Below are positions 28,247 to 37,988 of a stretch of 64,000 bases of DNA, one piece after another. The DNA is taken from assembly GCA_963816065.1 (NCBI GenBank), contig CAWFJG010000031.1:1-64000 (forward strand), given 5' to 3'. Numbering within the stretch: position 1 is the stretch's first letter; each line of letters opens with the position of its first letter. The position numbers were made by a program, and so were the translations under genes. The DNA comes from Roseiarcus sp963816065. Lineage in GTDB: Bacteria > Pseudomonadota > Alphaproteobacteria > Rhizobiales > Beijerinckiaceae. The notes below the pieces were generated by a model, which saw nothing but the letters and a program-made list of their open reading frames with translations, was not told the DNA's origin and did not search any database.

Positions 28247-29057
28247 ATGGACGATCGGGCGATTGCCGACGAGGTCCTCGCCTCTCTTGGAACGGGGAGC
28301 CAAATCGCGCCCCTTACCAACTCGCGATTCCGCTTTCAAGATGGCTGACGCCTACCGTATCGCCCGGACCATCCGTGATTTGCGGGCGGCGCGCGGCGAG
28401 AGACCGGTCGGGCGCAAGATCGGATTCACCAATCGCGACGCCTGGCCGAAGTTCAAGGCCGATGCGCCGATGTGGGGCTATGTGTACGCGAGTTCGGCGC
28501 ACGAACTGGGGATGGCCTCGCGCGCGCCGCTGGCGGGAGTTGCCGAGCCGCGCATCGAACCCGAGATCGTGTTCGGACTCGCCATGGCGCCGGCGGCTGA
28601 TATGGACGACGAGGCGCTCGCCGGATGTCTCGCCTGGGTCGCGCACGGTTTCGAGATCGTGCAGTCGATCTATCCCGGCTGGGACTGTCTGGCCGCCGAC
28701 GCGGTCGCGGGATTCGGCATGCATGCGGGGCTCTGGATCGGACCGCGCCATTCCGTCGCCGAGCGCCCGGGCGAATGGACCCGCGAATTGACGACATGCG
28801 AAGCCGAGCTCTTCTGCAACGGCGCGTCCGTCGATCGCGGCCATGCGGCCAACGTGCTCGGCGGTCCGCTCGAGGCGCTGCGCGCGCTCGTCTCCGTCTT
28901 GGCTGTCGACGCGAACAATCCCCCGCTCGCGCCGGGCGACATCGTTACCACCGGCTCGCTGACCCGCGCTCCGCCGATTTCCCCTGGAGAGGTTTGGACG
29001 ACGCAATTGACTGGAATTCCGCTCGAAGACGCTCGCCTCGCCCTGACCGAAGGTTAG
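28247..29057 (+). CDS. 2-keto-4-pentenoate hydratase/decarboxylase-like (MhpD family, one frameshift)
   Basis: Enzyme of the fumarylacetoacetase-like superfamily, MhpD subgroup, which hydrates or decarboxylates 2-oxo-4-enoates. ATG 28247 has GAAGGGAGG upstream and gives MDDRAIADEVLASLGTGSQI, the usual N-terminal helix. The frame moves near 28325-28335 and continues MADAYRIARTIRDLRAARG and VGRKIGFTNRDAWPKFKADA. Metal-binding Glu residues are in RIEPEIVF, and LGGPLEALRALVSVL and PGDIVTTGSLTRAPP match the family. First gene of a four-gene rightward cluster (hydratase, RraA-like, lactonase, FMN dehydrogenase). Confidence 0.75.
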
Positions 29058-29217
29058 GCAGGTCGTTCTCCGCGACACGCGGCTTCCGCCGCGACGCCGC
29101 CCCCTGCTGCGGTTGCCCCTTGCGCGTCGAACGTGCATCCTGGTTCTCACGCGCATGGCGGGCGACTGCAGAGAAGCGCCCGCGCGCGTTCGGACTGTCA
29201 CGGGAACTGGGTCCGCC

Positions 29218-29892
29218 ATGATCGAGGAACCGCCTCCGCTCGTGTTCGCGCCGGCCATCGAGCGACCGCTGTCCGAGCTGGTCGAGGGACTCCGCGGCGC
29301 GTCGACGAGCTTCATCGTCGACGCGATGGGCGGCTCGGGCGCGCTCGACTGGCGCATCAAGCCGATCGTCGGCAATTCCCTCTTCGGCGTCGCGCTGACC
29401 TGCGACTGCGGCCCCAACGACAATCTGGCTCTCATCGCCGCCTGCGCCGAGAGCGAGCCGGGCGACGTGCTTGTCGCCGCGACGGGTTTCTTCGCCGGCG
29501 CCGCCGTGACCGGCGATCTTCTGCTCGGCGTCGCGCGCAATCGCGGCGTGGCCGGCTTCGTCACCGATGGCCTGGTGCGCGACCTCGCCGATCTCGAAGC
29601 CTTGAACCTGCCGGTCTATGCAATGGGCGTGAGCCCGAATTCTCCCGGCAAGCGCGGCCCGGGCGCCGTCGGCCTGCCGATCGTCTGCGGCGGCTGCGCG
29701 GTCGCGTCGGGCGACGTGGTCGTCGGCGATCGCGACGGCGTTGTCGTCGTGCCGCGTGCCCGCCTTGCCGAAACGCTCGCCAATCTTGACCGTGTGAGGG
29801 CTGCGGAAGCCGCGATGCTGAAGCGCGTGCAGGGCGGCTTGAGAGACCTTCCGGTCGCCAGCGCGGCGCGACGAGCGGGAAGCGCCAGGTGA
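29218..29892 (+). CDS. RraA-like aldolase/decarboxylase family protein
   Basis: A 224-residue protein of the RraA / 4-hydroxy-4-methyl-2-oxoglutarate aldolase family. Class II (metal) pyruvate aldolases of this type split 4-hydroxy-2-oxo acids. The substrate and metal site is visible as GDLLLGVARNRGVAGFVTDG (the G-x20-R-D pattern is completed by LVRDLADLE). GDVVVGDRDGVVVVPRARL is the C-terminal hallmark. Catabolic context favours an aldolase over an RNase E inhibitor. Placed 160 bases after the hydratase and 51 before the lactonase. Confidence 0.78.
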   Translation: MIEEPPPLVFAPAIERPLSELVEGLRGASTSFIVDAMGGSGALDWRIKPIVGNSLFGVALTCDCGPNDNLALIAACAESEPGDVLVAATGFFAGAAVTGDLLLGVARNRGVAGFVTDGLVRDLADLEALNLPVYAMGVSPNSPGKRGPGAVGLPIVCGGCAVASGDVVVGDRDGVVVVPRARLAETLANLDRVRAAEAAMLKRVQGGLRDLPVASAARRAGSAR

Positions 29893-29943
29893 CGGGCGCC
29901 GCGGCGCGGCGATCCATTGCGGCGAGGGCTGGAGACAAGGGCC

Positions 29944-30804
29944 ATGATCGATTTTCCCATCGTCGACTCCCATATCCATCTGCTGGACCAGAAGCGCTTC
30001 GGCTACGCCTGGTCGAACGGGGCGCCGGCGCTCAAACGCGACTGGACGCCTGACGATCTCGCGGCGTCGGCCAAGCCCTATGAGATGGAGGGATTCGTCT
30101 TCGTCGAGGTCGACGTCGACATGCCGCAATACCTCGACGAGGCGGATTGGGTCGACGGGCTCGCGAAGAGCGACCGTCGCGTGCTCGGCGCCGTCGCCTG
30201 CCTGCCGCTGGAGCGAGGCGCGGCGATCGAGCCGGAAATCGCGCGGATCGCCAAGCTCCCGGCGATCCGCGGCGTGCGCCGCCTGATCCAGAACCAGCCT
30301 GACCCGGAGTATGTGCTGAAGCCGGGGTTCCTCGAAGCGATGCGGCTGTTGCCGAAATACAACCTGTCTTTCGACATTTGCGTCTTCCATCCGCAGTTGC
30401 CGAATACGCTGAAGATGATGCGCTGCATGCCCCGAGGTCGCGTTCGTCCTCGATCACATCGGCAAGCCGGGAATCAAGGCGGGGCATCGCCGATCCCTGG
30501 CGAGATCACATCCGAGACATGGCGGCGCTGCCCAATGTCGTCTGCAAGCTGTCCGGACTGACCACCGAGGCCGATCACAGCGACCTGGAGCCGCGAGCAA
30601 TTGCGCCCCTATATCGATCATGTCGTCGAGCACTTCGGGCCCGACCGCATTCTCTACGGCGGCGACTGGCCGGTGTCCGAACTGGCCGGCGGCTACCTCC
30701 AGTGGCTGACGACACTCGACTGGGCGACCGCAGGCTTTTCCCGGGCCGACAAGCGCAAGCTCTTTCGCGACAACGCCGTCAAGGCCTATCGCCTGAACGT
30801 GTGA
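29944..30804 (+). pseudogene. Amidohydrolase-fold lactonase, L-fuconolactonase-like (frameshifted)
   Basis: TIM-barrel hydrolase of the COG3618 group. Opening motif PIVDSHIHLLDQ (HxH metal site), then IRGVRRLIQNQPDPEYVLKP, FVLDHIGKPGIKAG, PNVVCKLSGLTTEADHSDL and DRILYGGDWPVSEL (the barrel Asp). Frame changes near 30430, 30490 and 30590. Total length matches an intact gene of about 287 codons, so the shifts compensate. The family hydrolyses sugar lactones such as L-fuconolactone or pyrone lactones. The stop overlaps the next gene's start (TGATG). Confidence 0.72.
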
Positions 30805-31957
30805 TGGACGCGGCCGCCCTGCAACGCAAAGGCTACAGCGTCGCCGCCCTGCGCGCGCTCGCAAGAAGCGGTTGCCGCGCATGGTGTTCGACATGGTCGA
30901 CGGCGCCGCTGGCGACGAGATCACCATGCGGCGCAACGAGGCGGCGCTCGCCGCGATCGAAATCGTCCCGAAGCTGCTCGAAGGAGCGCCGAAGCGCGAC
31001 CAGTCGGTCGAGCTGTTCGGCGTCAAGCTCCCGTCGCCCGTCATCATCGGGCCGACCGGCCTCGCCGGCCTTCTGTGGCCGCACGCGGAACTGGCCGCGG
31101 CCCGCGCCGCGGCGCGGTTCGGAACGATCTATTCGACCAGCCACGCTTCGACCGCGACGATCGAGGAGATCGGCGCGGCCACGCCGGGGCCGAAATGGAT
31201 GCAGGTGTTTCTCTACAAGGATCGCGGCCTCACCGCGGAGTTCGCGGCGCGAGCCGCAAGCGCCGGATACAAGGCGCTGATCCTGACCGTCGACAACCAG
31301 GTGACCGCCGGCCGCGACCGCGACGCGCGCAACGGCATGAGCTTTCCCTTGCAGTGGGGCCCGCGCAGCTTCGTCGACTTCGTCGAGCCGTCCCGGCTGG
31401 CTCATGCGCATGGCGAGGACGCCGTCGCCGACCTTCGTCAACTACGGCGAGCGGACCTCGATCGGCGCCTTCGGTCCGCTGATGGCCGAGCAGCTCGACC
31501 CGGCGGTCGGCTGGAGCGACGTCGAATGGCTGCGCAGGGCAATGGCGCGGGCCGCTGGTGATCAAGGGCCTGCTGCATCCCGACGATGCGCGGCGAGCGT
31601 TGAAGCGCGGCGCTGACGCGGTGATCGTCTCCAATCACGGCGGCCGGCAGCTCGACGGCGCAATTCCATCGATCGTCGCGCTGCCGGCCATCGTCGACGC
31701 AGCTCGAGGACGCAATTCCGGTGCTGGTCGACGGCGGCTTCCGCCGCGGCGTCGACGTTGTGAAGGCGCTGGCGCTCGGCGCGCGGGCCGTGCTGATCGG
31801 CCGGCCGCATCTTTGGGGCGTGGCCTGCGCCGGCGAGGACGGGGTCCATTGGGTGCTCGAGCTCTACCGGCGCGAGATCGACCGAGCCTTGGCGCTCGGA
31901 AGCTGGGACAGCATCGCGAAGCTCGATCGGAGCATCATCTTTGAATCTGAACGGTGA
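30804..31957 (+). pseudogene. FMN-dependent alpha-hydroxy-acid dehydrogenase (frameshifted)
   Basis: LldD/glycolate-oxidase family flavoenzyme that oxidises an L-2-hydroxy acid to the 2-oxo acid. Hallmarks: RMVFDMVDGAAGDEITMRRN, PVIIGPTGLAGLLWPHAEL, FGTIYSTSHASTATIEEI, WMQVFLYKDRG, and the signature IVSNHGGRQLDGA (catalytic His and Arg), then VLVDGGFRRGVDVVKAL for FMN phosphate. Shifts occur near 30868, 31405, 31540 and 31705. Joined length is about 384 residues. As last gene of the cluster it could oxidise lactate or another 2-hydroxy acid released by the preceding enzymes (inference). Confidence 0.75.
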
Positions 31958-32544
31958 GTCGCCGGACGTTTAGGACACTCGGCAAAATAAGTGCGTCAAA
32001 TCCCCCCTCGTCATTGCGAGCCGGAGGCGAAGCAATCCATGCCGCAGGGCGCGGTGGCGGCATGGATTGCTTCTTCGCTTCGCTCCTCGCATATGTGGAC
32101 GGCCCCCTGCTTGCAAGAGCGGTTGAGAGCGTGATGCGGATCGCTTGCGTCCATATGTGCGGTTTCAGCGCCCGGATGGACGCCGCCGAGTTGGCGTTCG
32201 CGACGCGCGTTCCAAACAATGACGCGGCATGGACTGCCGTTGCGAGGAGCGGAGTGTCGCGCGTCCTTGATCGATCGATCACACCATCTTCACGTTCATG
32301 CAAGTTCCGGCCTCTGGCGCGGGAGGATTGGTCCCGCGCCAAACTCGAATTCGTCAGACCTCCGTTTCTTTGTTCGGCCGGGAGCCGTTTCTCCGTCCCG
32401 GCCACCACGAGGAAGGCGCGCCGCGCGCAGAGGCTGTCAAGGAGCGCGGCGCGCAAGCGACGCGACCGGGTGAGCGGCGCCGCAGGCGTCCTTGACGGCG
32501 TCGAGCACGGCGCGACGATGGCTCAGTCGGGGGAGCGCCGCGCA
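31958..32544. other. Intergenic region with palindromic repeats, no gene
   Basis: Between the FMN dehydrogenase and the IS110 transposase. Contains the long palindrome at 32011-32091 and a degenerate half copy near 32216-32262 (GCATGGACTGCCGTTGCGAG). The rest shows no codon pattern; long frames across it arise by chance. The distal part may include the 3' end of the IS110 element. Confidence 0.5.
32011..32091. repeat. Long palindromic repeat of the TCATTGCGAG type
   Basis: Perfect 17-base arms GAAGCAATCCATGCCGC (32029-32045) and GCGGCATGGATTGCTTC (32057-32073) with an 11-base loop. Outside lie TTGCGAG and CTCGCA half-arms. The TCATTGCGAG...GAAGCAATCC wording is that of a repeat I know to be common between genes of many bacteria. 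It could fold into a strong cruciform or RNA hairpin just after the catabolic cluster and act as its 3' end. Confidence 0.75.
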
Positions 32545-33612
32545 TCAAGCTGCTTCCCCGAGCGGATCGAGGCTGGCCGGGTGGGTCGCTGCAAGCCGGC
32601 GCGGATCGTAAGGCTCGCCCGTCACCATCATCTTCCAGGCGATGCGCGCGGCCTTGTTGGCGAGCGCAACCGCGGCGAGCTTGGGCGGCTTGCGCGCAAC
32701 GAGCGACACGAGCCAGGGCGGAACGTCGGCCTTGCCGCGCCTGACCTGCTGGATGAGGGAGGTCGCGCCGCAGATGAAGAGCGATCGGAGCGTCTCGTCG
32801 CCGGCGCGGGTGATCCCGCCCTGCCTCGCCTTGCCGCCGGTGGAGTGATCCTTGGGCGTCAGCCCGAGCCAGGCGGAGAAATCGCGGCCCGAGCGGAAGA
32901 CCCTGGGATCGGCGACCTTGGCGGTGAGCGTCACCGCGGTCACCGGACCGATCGTCGGCGCCTCGGCCAGCCTGCGGCTGAGCGCGCTCGCCCGGTGAAG
33001 CTCCGTCAGCCTGGCCTCGATCTGCCTGATCTGCGCCGAAACATGGCGATATTGTCCAGTCAGCATCACAAACATCTCCCGTACGAGTTCGGGAAGCGTC
33101 TCATCCTGCTTGATCCGCTCGATCAGCGGCTCGAGATGCGCCAGGCCTTTGGGCGCGACAAGCCCGAACTCGGCCCCATAGCCGCGGATCGTGTTGCTCA
33201 CCTGGGTGCGCCGCTTGAGCAGGCTCTCGCGCACCCCCATCAGCATCTGGCGCGCCTGCTGCTCCACCGTCTTGGGCGCGACAAACCGCTTCGCGACCTT
33301 CGGGCGGCTCATTGCTTCGCAGATCGCCTCAGCGTCGGCGGCGTCGTTCTTGCCGCGATCGACATACGGCTTCACATATTGCGGCGGGACCAGAACCACC
33401 TCATGCCCAAGCGCACGCAGCTCGCGCGCCCAATAATGCGAGGCGCCGCACGCCTCCATCCCGATCCGAGTCGGCGCAAGCCTGGAAAAGAACGTCACCA
33501 TGTCGCGCCGCCTCAGCTTGCGCCGCAACACAGGCTGCTCCGCCGCGTCGACCCCATGCAGCTGAAAAACACTCTTGGACGTGTCCACCCCGATGCGAAT
33601 AAGCTCACCCAC
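32545..33612 (-). CDS. IS110-family transposase
   Basis: DEDD-type transposase of 355 residues, apparently intact. N-terminal RuvC-like domain: GVDTSKSVFQLHGVD (first Asp), RIGMEACGASHYWARELRAL (Glu), and PPQYVKPYVDRGKNDAADAE (Asp, Asp). C-terminal Tnp_20 domain: LAEAPTIGPVTAVTLTAK, FSAWLGLTPKDHSTGGKARQ and GDETLRSLFICGATS, the Ser-containing region. IS110 enzymes have no terminal inverted repeats and, in recently studied members, are guided by a structured RNA from the non-coding end. The preceding non-coding DNA (33613 onwards) would be that end. Neighbouring genes are not interrupted. Confidence 0.93.
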   Translation of the reverse strand: MGELIRIGVDTSKSVFQLHGVDAAEQPVLRRKLRRRDMVTFFSRLAPTRIGMEACGASHYWARELRALGHEVVLVPPQYVKPYVDRGKNDAADAEAICEAMSRPKVAKRFVAPKTVEQQARQMLMGVRESLLKRRTQVSNTIRGYGAEFGLVAPKGLAHLEPLIERIKQDETLPELVREMFVMLTGQYRHVSAQIRQIEARLTELHRASALSRRLAEAPTIGPVTAVTLTAKVADPRVFRSGRDFSAWLGLTPKDHSTGGKARQGGITRAGDETLRSLFICGATSLIQQVRRGKADVPPWLVSLVARKPPKLAAVALANKAARIAWKMMVTGEPYDPRRLAATHPASLDPLGEAA

Positions 33613-34165
33613 GGACGGCTCCCTCGTTTGAGACCTGTAACAGCCTCAACCTGGCACATTGCGATGCCGTCGGGGGCCGTCCACCCCAACAATGACGGTC
33701 GCGCGTTGCTTGAAGTGATTCAGTAGTTTTGCGGCGTTGCCTTAGTCCTCGAGTCGCATTGCATTTGCCAAAGTCGCCAGGCGGAGCTTGCGCCCATCGC
33801 AAAGCGTTGCAGGGAGATCCTTATTCGCAAGATCGGTGAGGCGACCATCCGAGCCTTCCCCCGCCATAGGGAGTTCAATGACGCCCCGGCTCCCGATCGG
33901 GCAAAGGGGGGAAGGAGAACGCCCCTCGCTATCGCGGTCGATCGCGCCGGCGGCTGCGTCAGATTTCGCGGCCGGGCGGGGCTCGGCGCCGTCCTCGAGG
34001 CGCTATCCGGGATGCCTTGGACTGAGCATCATTCGCAACAGATGGGAGATATTTCGAGCCTGCGTCTTTGCATCACGGCAGCTCTGTGATGTTCGGCGGT
34101 CCTCGCGCTGATCTGTAAGCGGTGCGCGACAAGCTTGGTCGGCGGCCCCTGCCAGGCGCGGGCCG
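33613..34165. other. Non-coding end of the IS110 element and unassigned DNA
   Basis: Upstream of the transposase on its own strand. The first 100 bases (reading leftwards: GGTGGACGGCCCCCGACGG, GTGCCAGGTTGAGGCTGTTA, CAGGTCTCAAACGAGGGAGC) look like the conserved leader of IS110 elements and may encode a guide RNA. The outer limit of the element is not certain; perhaps near 33700-33760. From there to 34165 no gene or motif is recognised. Confidence 0.4.
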
Positions 34166-34870
34166 CTAAAACGCTGCGCCGGGCGGAAGGAACGCGCGGA
34201 TCTCCTGGGACGGGACAAAATATTTCGCGATGTCGACTTTCCGGGGCGGCGTCCCCTTCAGTTCGATCGTGAACTTGCGGCTCATGATCCCGAGCAGGCA
34301 GTGCTTCCAGGCGTCGAACACGCCTGAGCCGGAATTGCCCGTGGTGGCGACGTCCGGGATGGCGGAGCCGCCGAAGCGGGAGCGGAATTCGAGCGGGATC
34401 GCCTTCGGCGGGAGCACGCGCGAGCGCGCGACGCCCTCGGGCGTTGCGACGACGACGGCTTCTCCGGGTTCGGGGTTCAGCTCGCACAGCGGCGTCCGTC
34501 TGAGGCGCAACCGCATCGGCAGGGTCGACGGGTCGAAGCGCAACAGCGTGAGGTCGACCGTGTCGAGCGTTCCCTCCTTGACGAGGGTTGTCGGAAAATC
34601 CAGTCCGCCGACGACGACATGGGGCTTCGACCATGCAAACGGCCCGGGCACGTGCGAGGCCGTCAGCACGAGGCCGGCGCCGAGGTAGACCCCGTAGCCT
34701 GGCCAGCTCTGCCTCGGCGTCCGGTTGACGTGGGCGGCGGTGTCGATCAGTTGCGCGTCGCCGAAAGCGTCGGCAGCGCGGGCGGCCGCCGCGCCGGCGT
34801 TGGTCCCGGATGCGGCCGACAGGGCGGCGGCGAGCAGGCCCGCGACGATCGCGCCGCGCCTCAGGCGCAT
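34166..34870 (-). CDS. Exported trypsin-like serine protease
   Basis: S1-family peptidase of 234 residues with a signal peptide (GAIVAGLLAAALSAASGTNA). Catalytic triad: His in LGAGLVLTASHVPG, Asp in GTLDTVDLTLLRFDP, Ser in ATTGNSGSGVFDAW. The GNSGSG form instead of GDSGG is typical of bacterial V8/HtrA-related trypsin-like domains. No PDZ domain. ATG 34870 lies one base after the lysC stop on the same strand, so translation is probably coupled to aspartokinase, an odd pairing. Likely periplasmic. Confidence 0.78.
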   Translation of the reverse strand: MRLRRGAIVAGLLAAALSAASGTNAGAAAARAADAFGDAQLIDTAAHVNRTPRQSWPGYGVYLGAGLVLTASHVPGPFAWSKPHVVVGGLDFPTTLVKEGTLDTVDLTLLRFDPSTLPMRLRLRRTPLCELNPEPGEAVVVATPEGVARSRVLPPKAIPLEFRSRFGGSAIPDVATTGNSGSGVFDAWKHCLLGIMSRKFTIELKGTPPRKVDIAKYFVPSQEIRAFLPPGAAF

Positions 34871-34871
34871 G

Positions 34872-36111
34872 TCACGCCCGCGCATCCAACCCGTACAGCG
34901 AGTGCAGCGTGCGCACCGCAAGCTCGGTGTAGGGCTCGTCGATCAGCATCGAGAACTTGATCTCGGAGGTGGTGATCGCGCGGATGTTGATGCCCTTGGC
35001 GGCGAGCGCCTGGAAGGCGCGCGCGGCGACGCCGGAATGAGAGCGCATGCCGACGCCGATCGCCGAGATCTTCACAACCTCGTCGGTGCCGTTCATGCGT
35101 GCGTAGCCGATCGCCTCGCGCCGCCCTTCGATGATCTTTTGCGCGCGCTCGAAGTCGGCTCCCGACACGGTGAAGGTGATGTCGGTCGTCGCCGCGTCCT
35201 CCGACACGACCTGGATGATCATGTCGACGTTGATGCTGGCCTCCGCCAGCGGCCCGAAGATCGCCGCGGCGACGCCCGGCTTGTCCGCCACTTTGCGCAG
35301 CGTGATCTGCGCCTCGTCGCGCGAGAAGGCGATGCCGGTGACGATCTGCTGCTCCACGATATCCTCCTCGTCGCAAATGAGCGTGCCAAGCTTGGGATTC
35401 GCCGGATCGTCGAACGACGACCGCACGTACAGCTTGACCCTGTGCACCATGGCCACCTCGACCGAGCGCACCTGCAGCACCTTGGCGCCGAGCGACGCCA
35501 TTTCCAGCATTTCCTCGAACGAGATCTTGGCGAGCCGCCGCGCCTTGGGCACGATGCGCGGGTCGGTCGTGTAGACGCCGTCGACGTCGGTGTAGATGTC
35601 GCAGCGGTCGGCCCCGATCGCCGCGGCGAGCGCCACCGCAGACGTATCCGAGCCGCCGCGCCCGAGCGTCGTCACCCGGTTCGTCGTCTGATGCAGGCCC
35701 TGGAAGCCCGCCACAACCGCGACCTCGCCCGCCCGCAGGCGGTCGATCAGCGTCGCGCCGTCGATCCCGGCGATGCGGGCCGCGCCATGGGCGTCGTCGG
35801 TGAGAATCGGGATCTGCCAGCCCTGCCAGGAGCGGGACTTCGAGGCCGATGTCCTTGAGAACGAGGGCGAGCAGCCCCGCGGTGACGAGTTCGCCCGAGG
35901 CGACGATCGAATCGTATTCGGCGCTGTCGAAATGGGAGCCCGCCTCCTTGCACCAGGCGACGAGCTCGTTGGTCTTGCCGGCCATTGCCGAAACCACCAC
36001 CGCGACCTCGTGGCCGGCGTCGACCTCACGCTTGACATGGGCGGCGACGTTGCGGATGCGCTCGACGTTGGCGACCGACGTGCCGCCGAATTTCATCACC
36101 AGACGCGACAA
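34872..36111 (-). CDS. lysC: Aspartokinase (one frameshift)
   Basis: First enzyme of the aspartate family amino-acid pathway. N-terminal kinase domain LVMKFGGTSVANVERIRNVA, SAMAGKTNELVAWCKEAG, TLGRGGSDTSAVALAAAIGA and IYTDVDGVYTTDPR; two C-terminal ACT domains (INVDMIIQVV and IRAITTSEIKFSMLID) for feedback control. The frame changes near 35830; joined length of about 413 residues is full. The start is probably TTG 36111 (LSRLVMKFGG), preceded by GAGG, matching the usual family N-terminus; ATG 36096 is the alternative. Divergent from ubiG, as in many alphaproteobacteria. Confidence 0.9.
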
Positions 36112-36300
36112 GAAAGAACCTCGGACCTGTCGGGAGAAGCTGCGCGGCTCGCGCAAGGGGTCGCGGCGCCGTATAAAGGCGGGGCTCTGGCGGGTCAACG
36201 GCGCGATGTCGCTCCCGCGTCCCTCGGCGGGGGCGGGGCGGGCGCCTCATGGGGCGCGGTGGCGGTCGCCAAGCCGAACGTTTTCGTGGTGCGAGGTCCG

Positions 36301-37048
36301 ATGAACGCGCAATCCGCTCCCAGCGTCATTGACGACGAGGTCGCGCGCTTCGATGCGCTCGGCAAATCCTGGTGGGACGAGGACGGGCCGATGGCGCCGT
36401 TGCACAAACTGACGCCAGTCCGAGTGGCTTGGGCGCGCGACATCGCCGCTCGCCACTTCGGCCGCGAGGCCGAGACCGCCCTGCCGCTCGCCGGCCTGAA
36501 GGTCCTCGACGTCGGCTGCGGCGCGGGCCTGTTCGCCGAACCGATTGCCCGGCTCGGCGCCGAGGTATTGGGGATCGACCCGGCGCCGGCCTCGATCGAC
36601 GTCGCGCGCCGGCACGCCGAGGAGACCGGCGCGAAGCTCTGCCTATCGCGCCGCGACCGTCGAGGAGGCGGCCGGCGAAGACGCGCGGTTCGACGTCGTC
36701 GCCGCCATGGAGGTCGTCGAGCACGTCGCCGATCCGGCGCGCTTCGTCGCCGAGGCCGCCACGCTGCTCAAGCCCGGCGGGCTCTTGCTGGTCTCCACTC
36801 TCAACCGGACGCTGAAGAGCTTCGTCTTAGCCATTGTTGGAGCTGAATATCTTCTGCGCTGGCTCAAGCCGGGCACCCACCGCTGGGAGCAGTTCGTCAC
36901 CCCCGAGGAACTGGCGCTCGCGGCGCGTCAGGCGGGGCTTCGCGTCATCGAGCGGCGGGGGGTGGCGTACGACCCGCTGCGCCAGGCCTGGCGTCTGTCA
37001 AACGACCTCGGCGTCAACTATCAGCTTGCGGCCAAGAAGCCGCGCTGA
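36301..37048 (+). CDS. ubiG: Ubiquinone biosynthesis O-methyltransferase (one frameshift)
   Basis: SAM-dependent enzyme performing the two O-methylations of ubiquinone synthesis. FDALGKSWWDEDGPMAPLHK and NPVR-like LTPVRVAWARDIAARHFG begin the protein. Motif I is LKVLDVGCGAGLFAEPIARL, followed by AMEVVEHVADPARFVAEA and LLVSTLNRTLKSF. LLRWLKPGTHRWEQFVTPEE and the end DLGVNYQLAAKKPR are UbiG-specific. One shift near 36645 (KLC to AYRAATVEEAAGE). About 248 residues when joined. Confidence 0.9.
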
Positions 37049-37144
37049 CCCTCCCGCGCGAGCGCATGCTGTAGGGCGCGGTCGCTGAGCGCGCTGGGCG
37101 AACTCGACGATCCCGCCGCCCTACCGGGGCGCAGCGACGAGATC

Positions 37145-37840
37145 CTAGCCCTTGCCCGGGCATTCCTTCGCCAGCCGGTCCATGGCCTGGGAGAACCCTG
37201 TGAGGGAATAGCTGTCGGTCGTGTCGCCGCCCTTCGCGCCGGCGGCCTTCACCTCGAGCGTGACGCCCTTCTTCATTTCGGCGATGAGGGCGCTCTCGCG
37301 GGCCGCGTTCTTCACCCAGAGATTGGCGCCCTTGGGCAGGAGATCGAACGTCTGCTCGCCGACCGTGGCGACCGGAGCTGGGGCCGGCGCCTTGCCCTTG
37401 GCGTCGGTCTTCGCCTTGGCCTTGGTCTCGGCCTTCGCCTTCGTCTTGCTGGATTTCGGGTCGGCCTTCTCGGCCTTGTCGGGGGCCGCCGCGCCCCCGG
37501 CGACGTCGAAGCCCATGATGAACGACACTTCGTTGCGTACGCCTTCGGCCGGCCGGTCGGAGATGAAGGCGTAGCCCGCCTCGCGCTTGGCGGTGGGCTC
37601 GCGCGACTTCGGCTGGGCGAGCGCGTAGCAGATCTTGCCCTTGCCGGCCTGGCCGACGAACACGTTCCAGTCGCCGAAGCTCGCGATCAGATTGGGCTTG
37701 GCCGATCCGCCCGTCTTTTCGACTTTCTTCGGTGCGGCGTCGGCCGCGGCAAGGGCCGAAATCAGGGAGACGACGGCCGCTGCCGTGATGGCGCAGGCGC
37801 GCCAACGAGACGAAACGCTGCGAGATGTCATAAGCCTCAA
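37145..37840 (-). CDS. Invasion-associated locus B (IalB) family protein
   Basis: Exported protein of 231 residues with signal peptide (RACAITAAAVVSLISALAAA, cut after ADA). The IalB-type core is FGDWNVFVGQAGKGKICYAL, NEVSFIMGFDVA, TFDLLPKGANLWVKNAA and SYSLTGFSQAMDRLAKEC, with two Cys that may form a disulfide. Between the first and second half a Lys/Ala-rich insert (KAEKADPKSSKTKAKAETKA) of about 40 residues is unusual. Function unproven in free-living bacteria; periplasmic. Confidence 0.8.
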   Translation of the reverse strand: MRLMTSRSVSSRWRACAITAAAVVSLISALAAADAAPKKVEKTGGSAKPNLIASFGDWNVFVGQAGKGKICYALAQPKSREPTAKREAGYAFISDRPAEGVRNEVSFIMGFDVAGGAAAPDKAEKADPKSSKTKAKAETKAKAKTDAKGKAPAPAPVATVGEQTFDLLPKGANLWVKNAARESALIAEMKKGVTLEVKAAGAKGGDTTDSYSLTGFSQAMDRLAKECPGKG

Positions 37841-37988
37841 CCCTTAGATCTTTCGCCGCCCGCTGCCGGCGCTCCCGCCCCATGCCGCCGGATCGGGGCG
37901 AAATTCCGGCCCAGCGCTTTGCGACGCGGGGCGGGCCTTGTAAACCTGCCCGTGGTTAATGAAGAATGAGTAAAACGAGGAGACGAGG

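Noticed and set aside
28005..28340. N-terminal extension of the hydratase from 28005
   Set aside because: Arg-rich, non-homologous; a good ribosome binding site and family-like N-terminus at 28247 are preferred, with one frameshift.
31954..33726. 590-residue forward open frame
   Set aside because: Runs antisense through the IS110 transposase and through a palindromic repeat; no codon pattern of its own.
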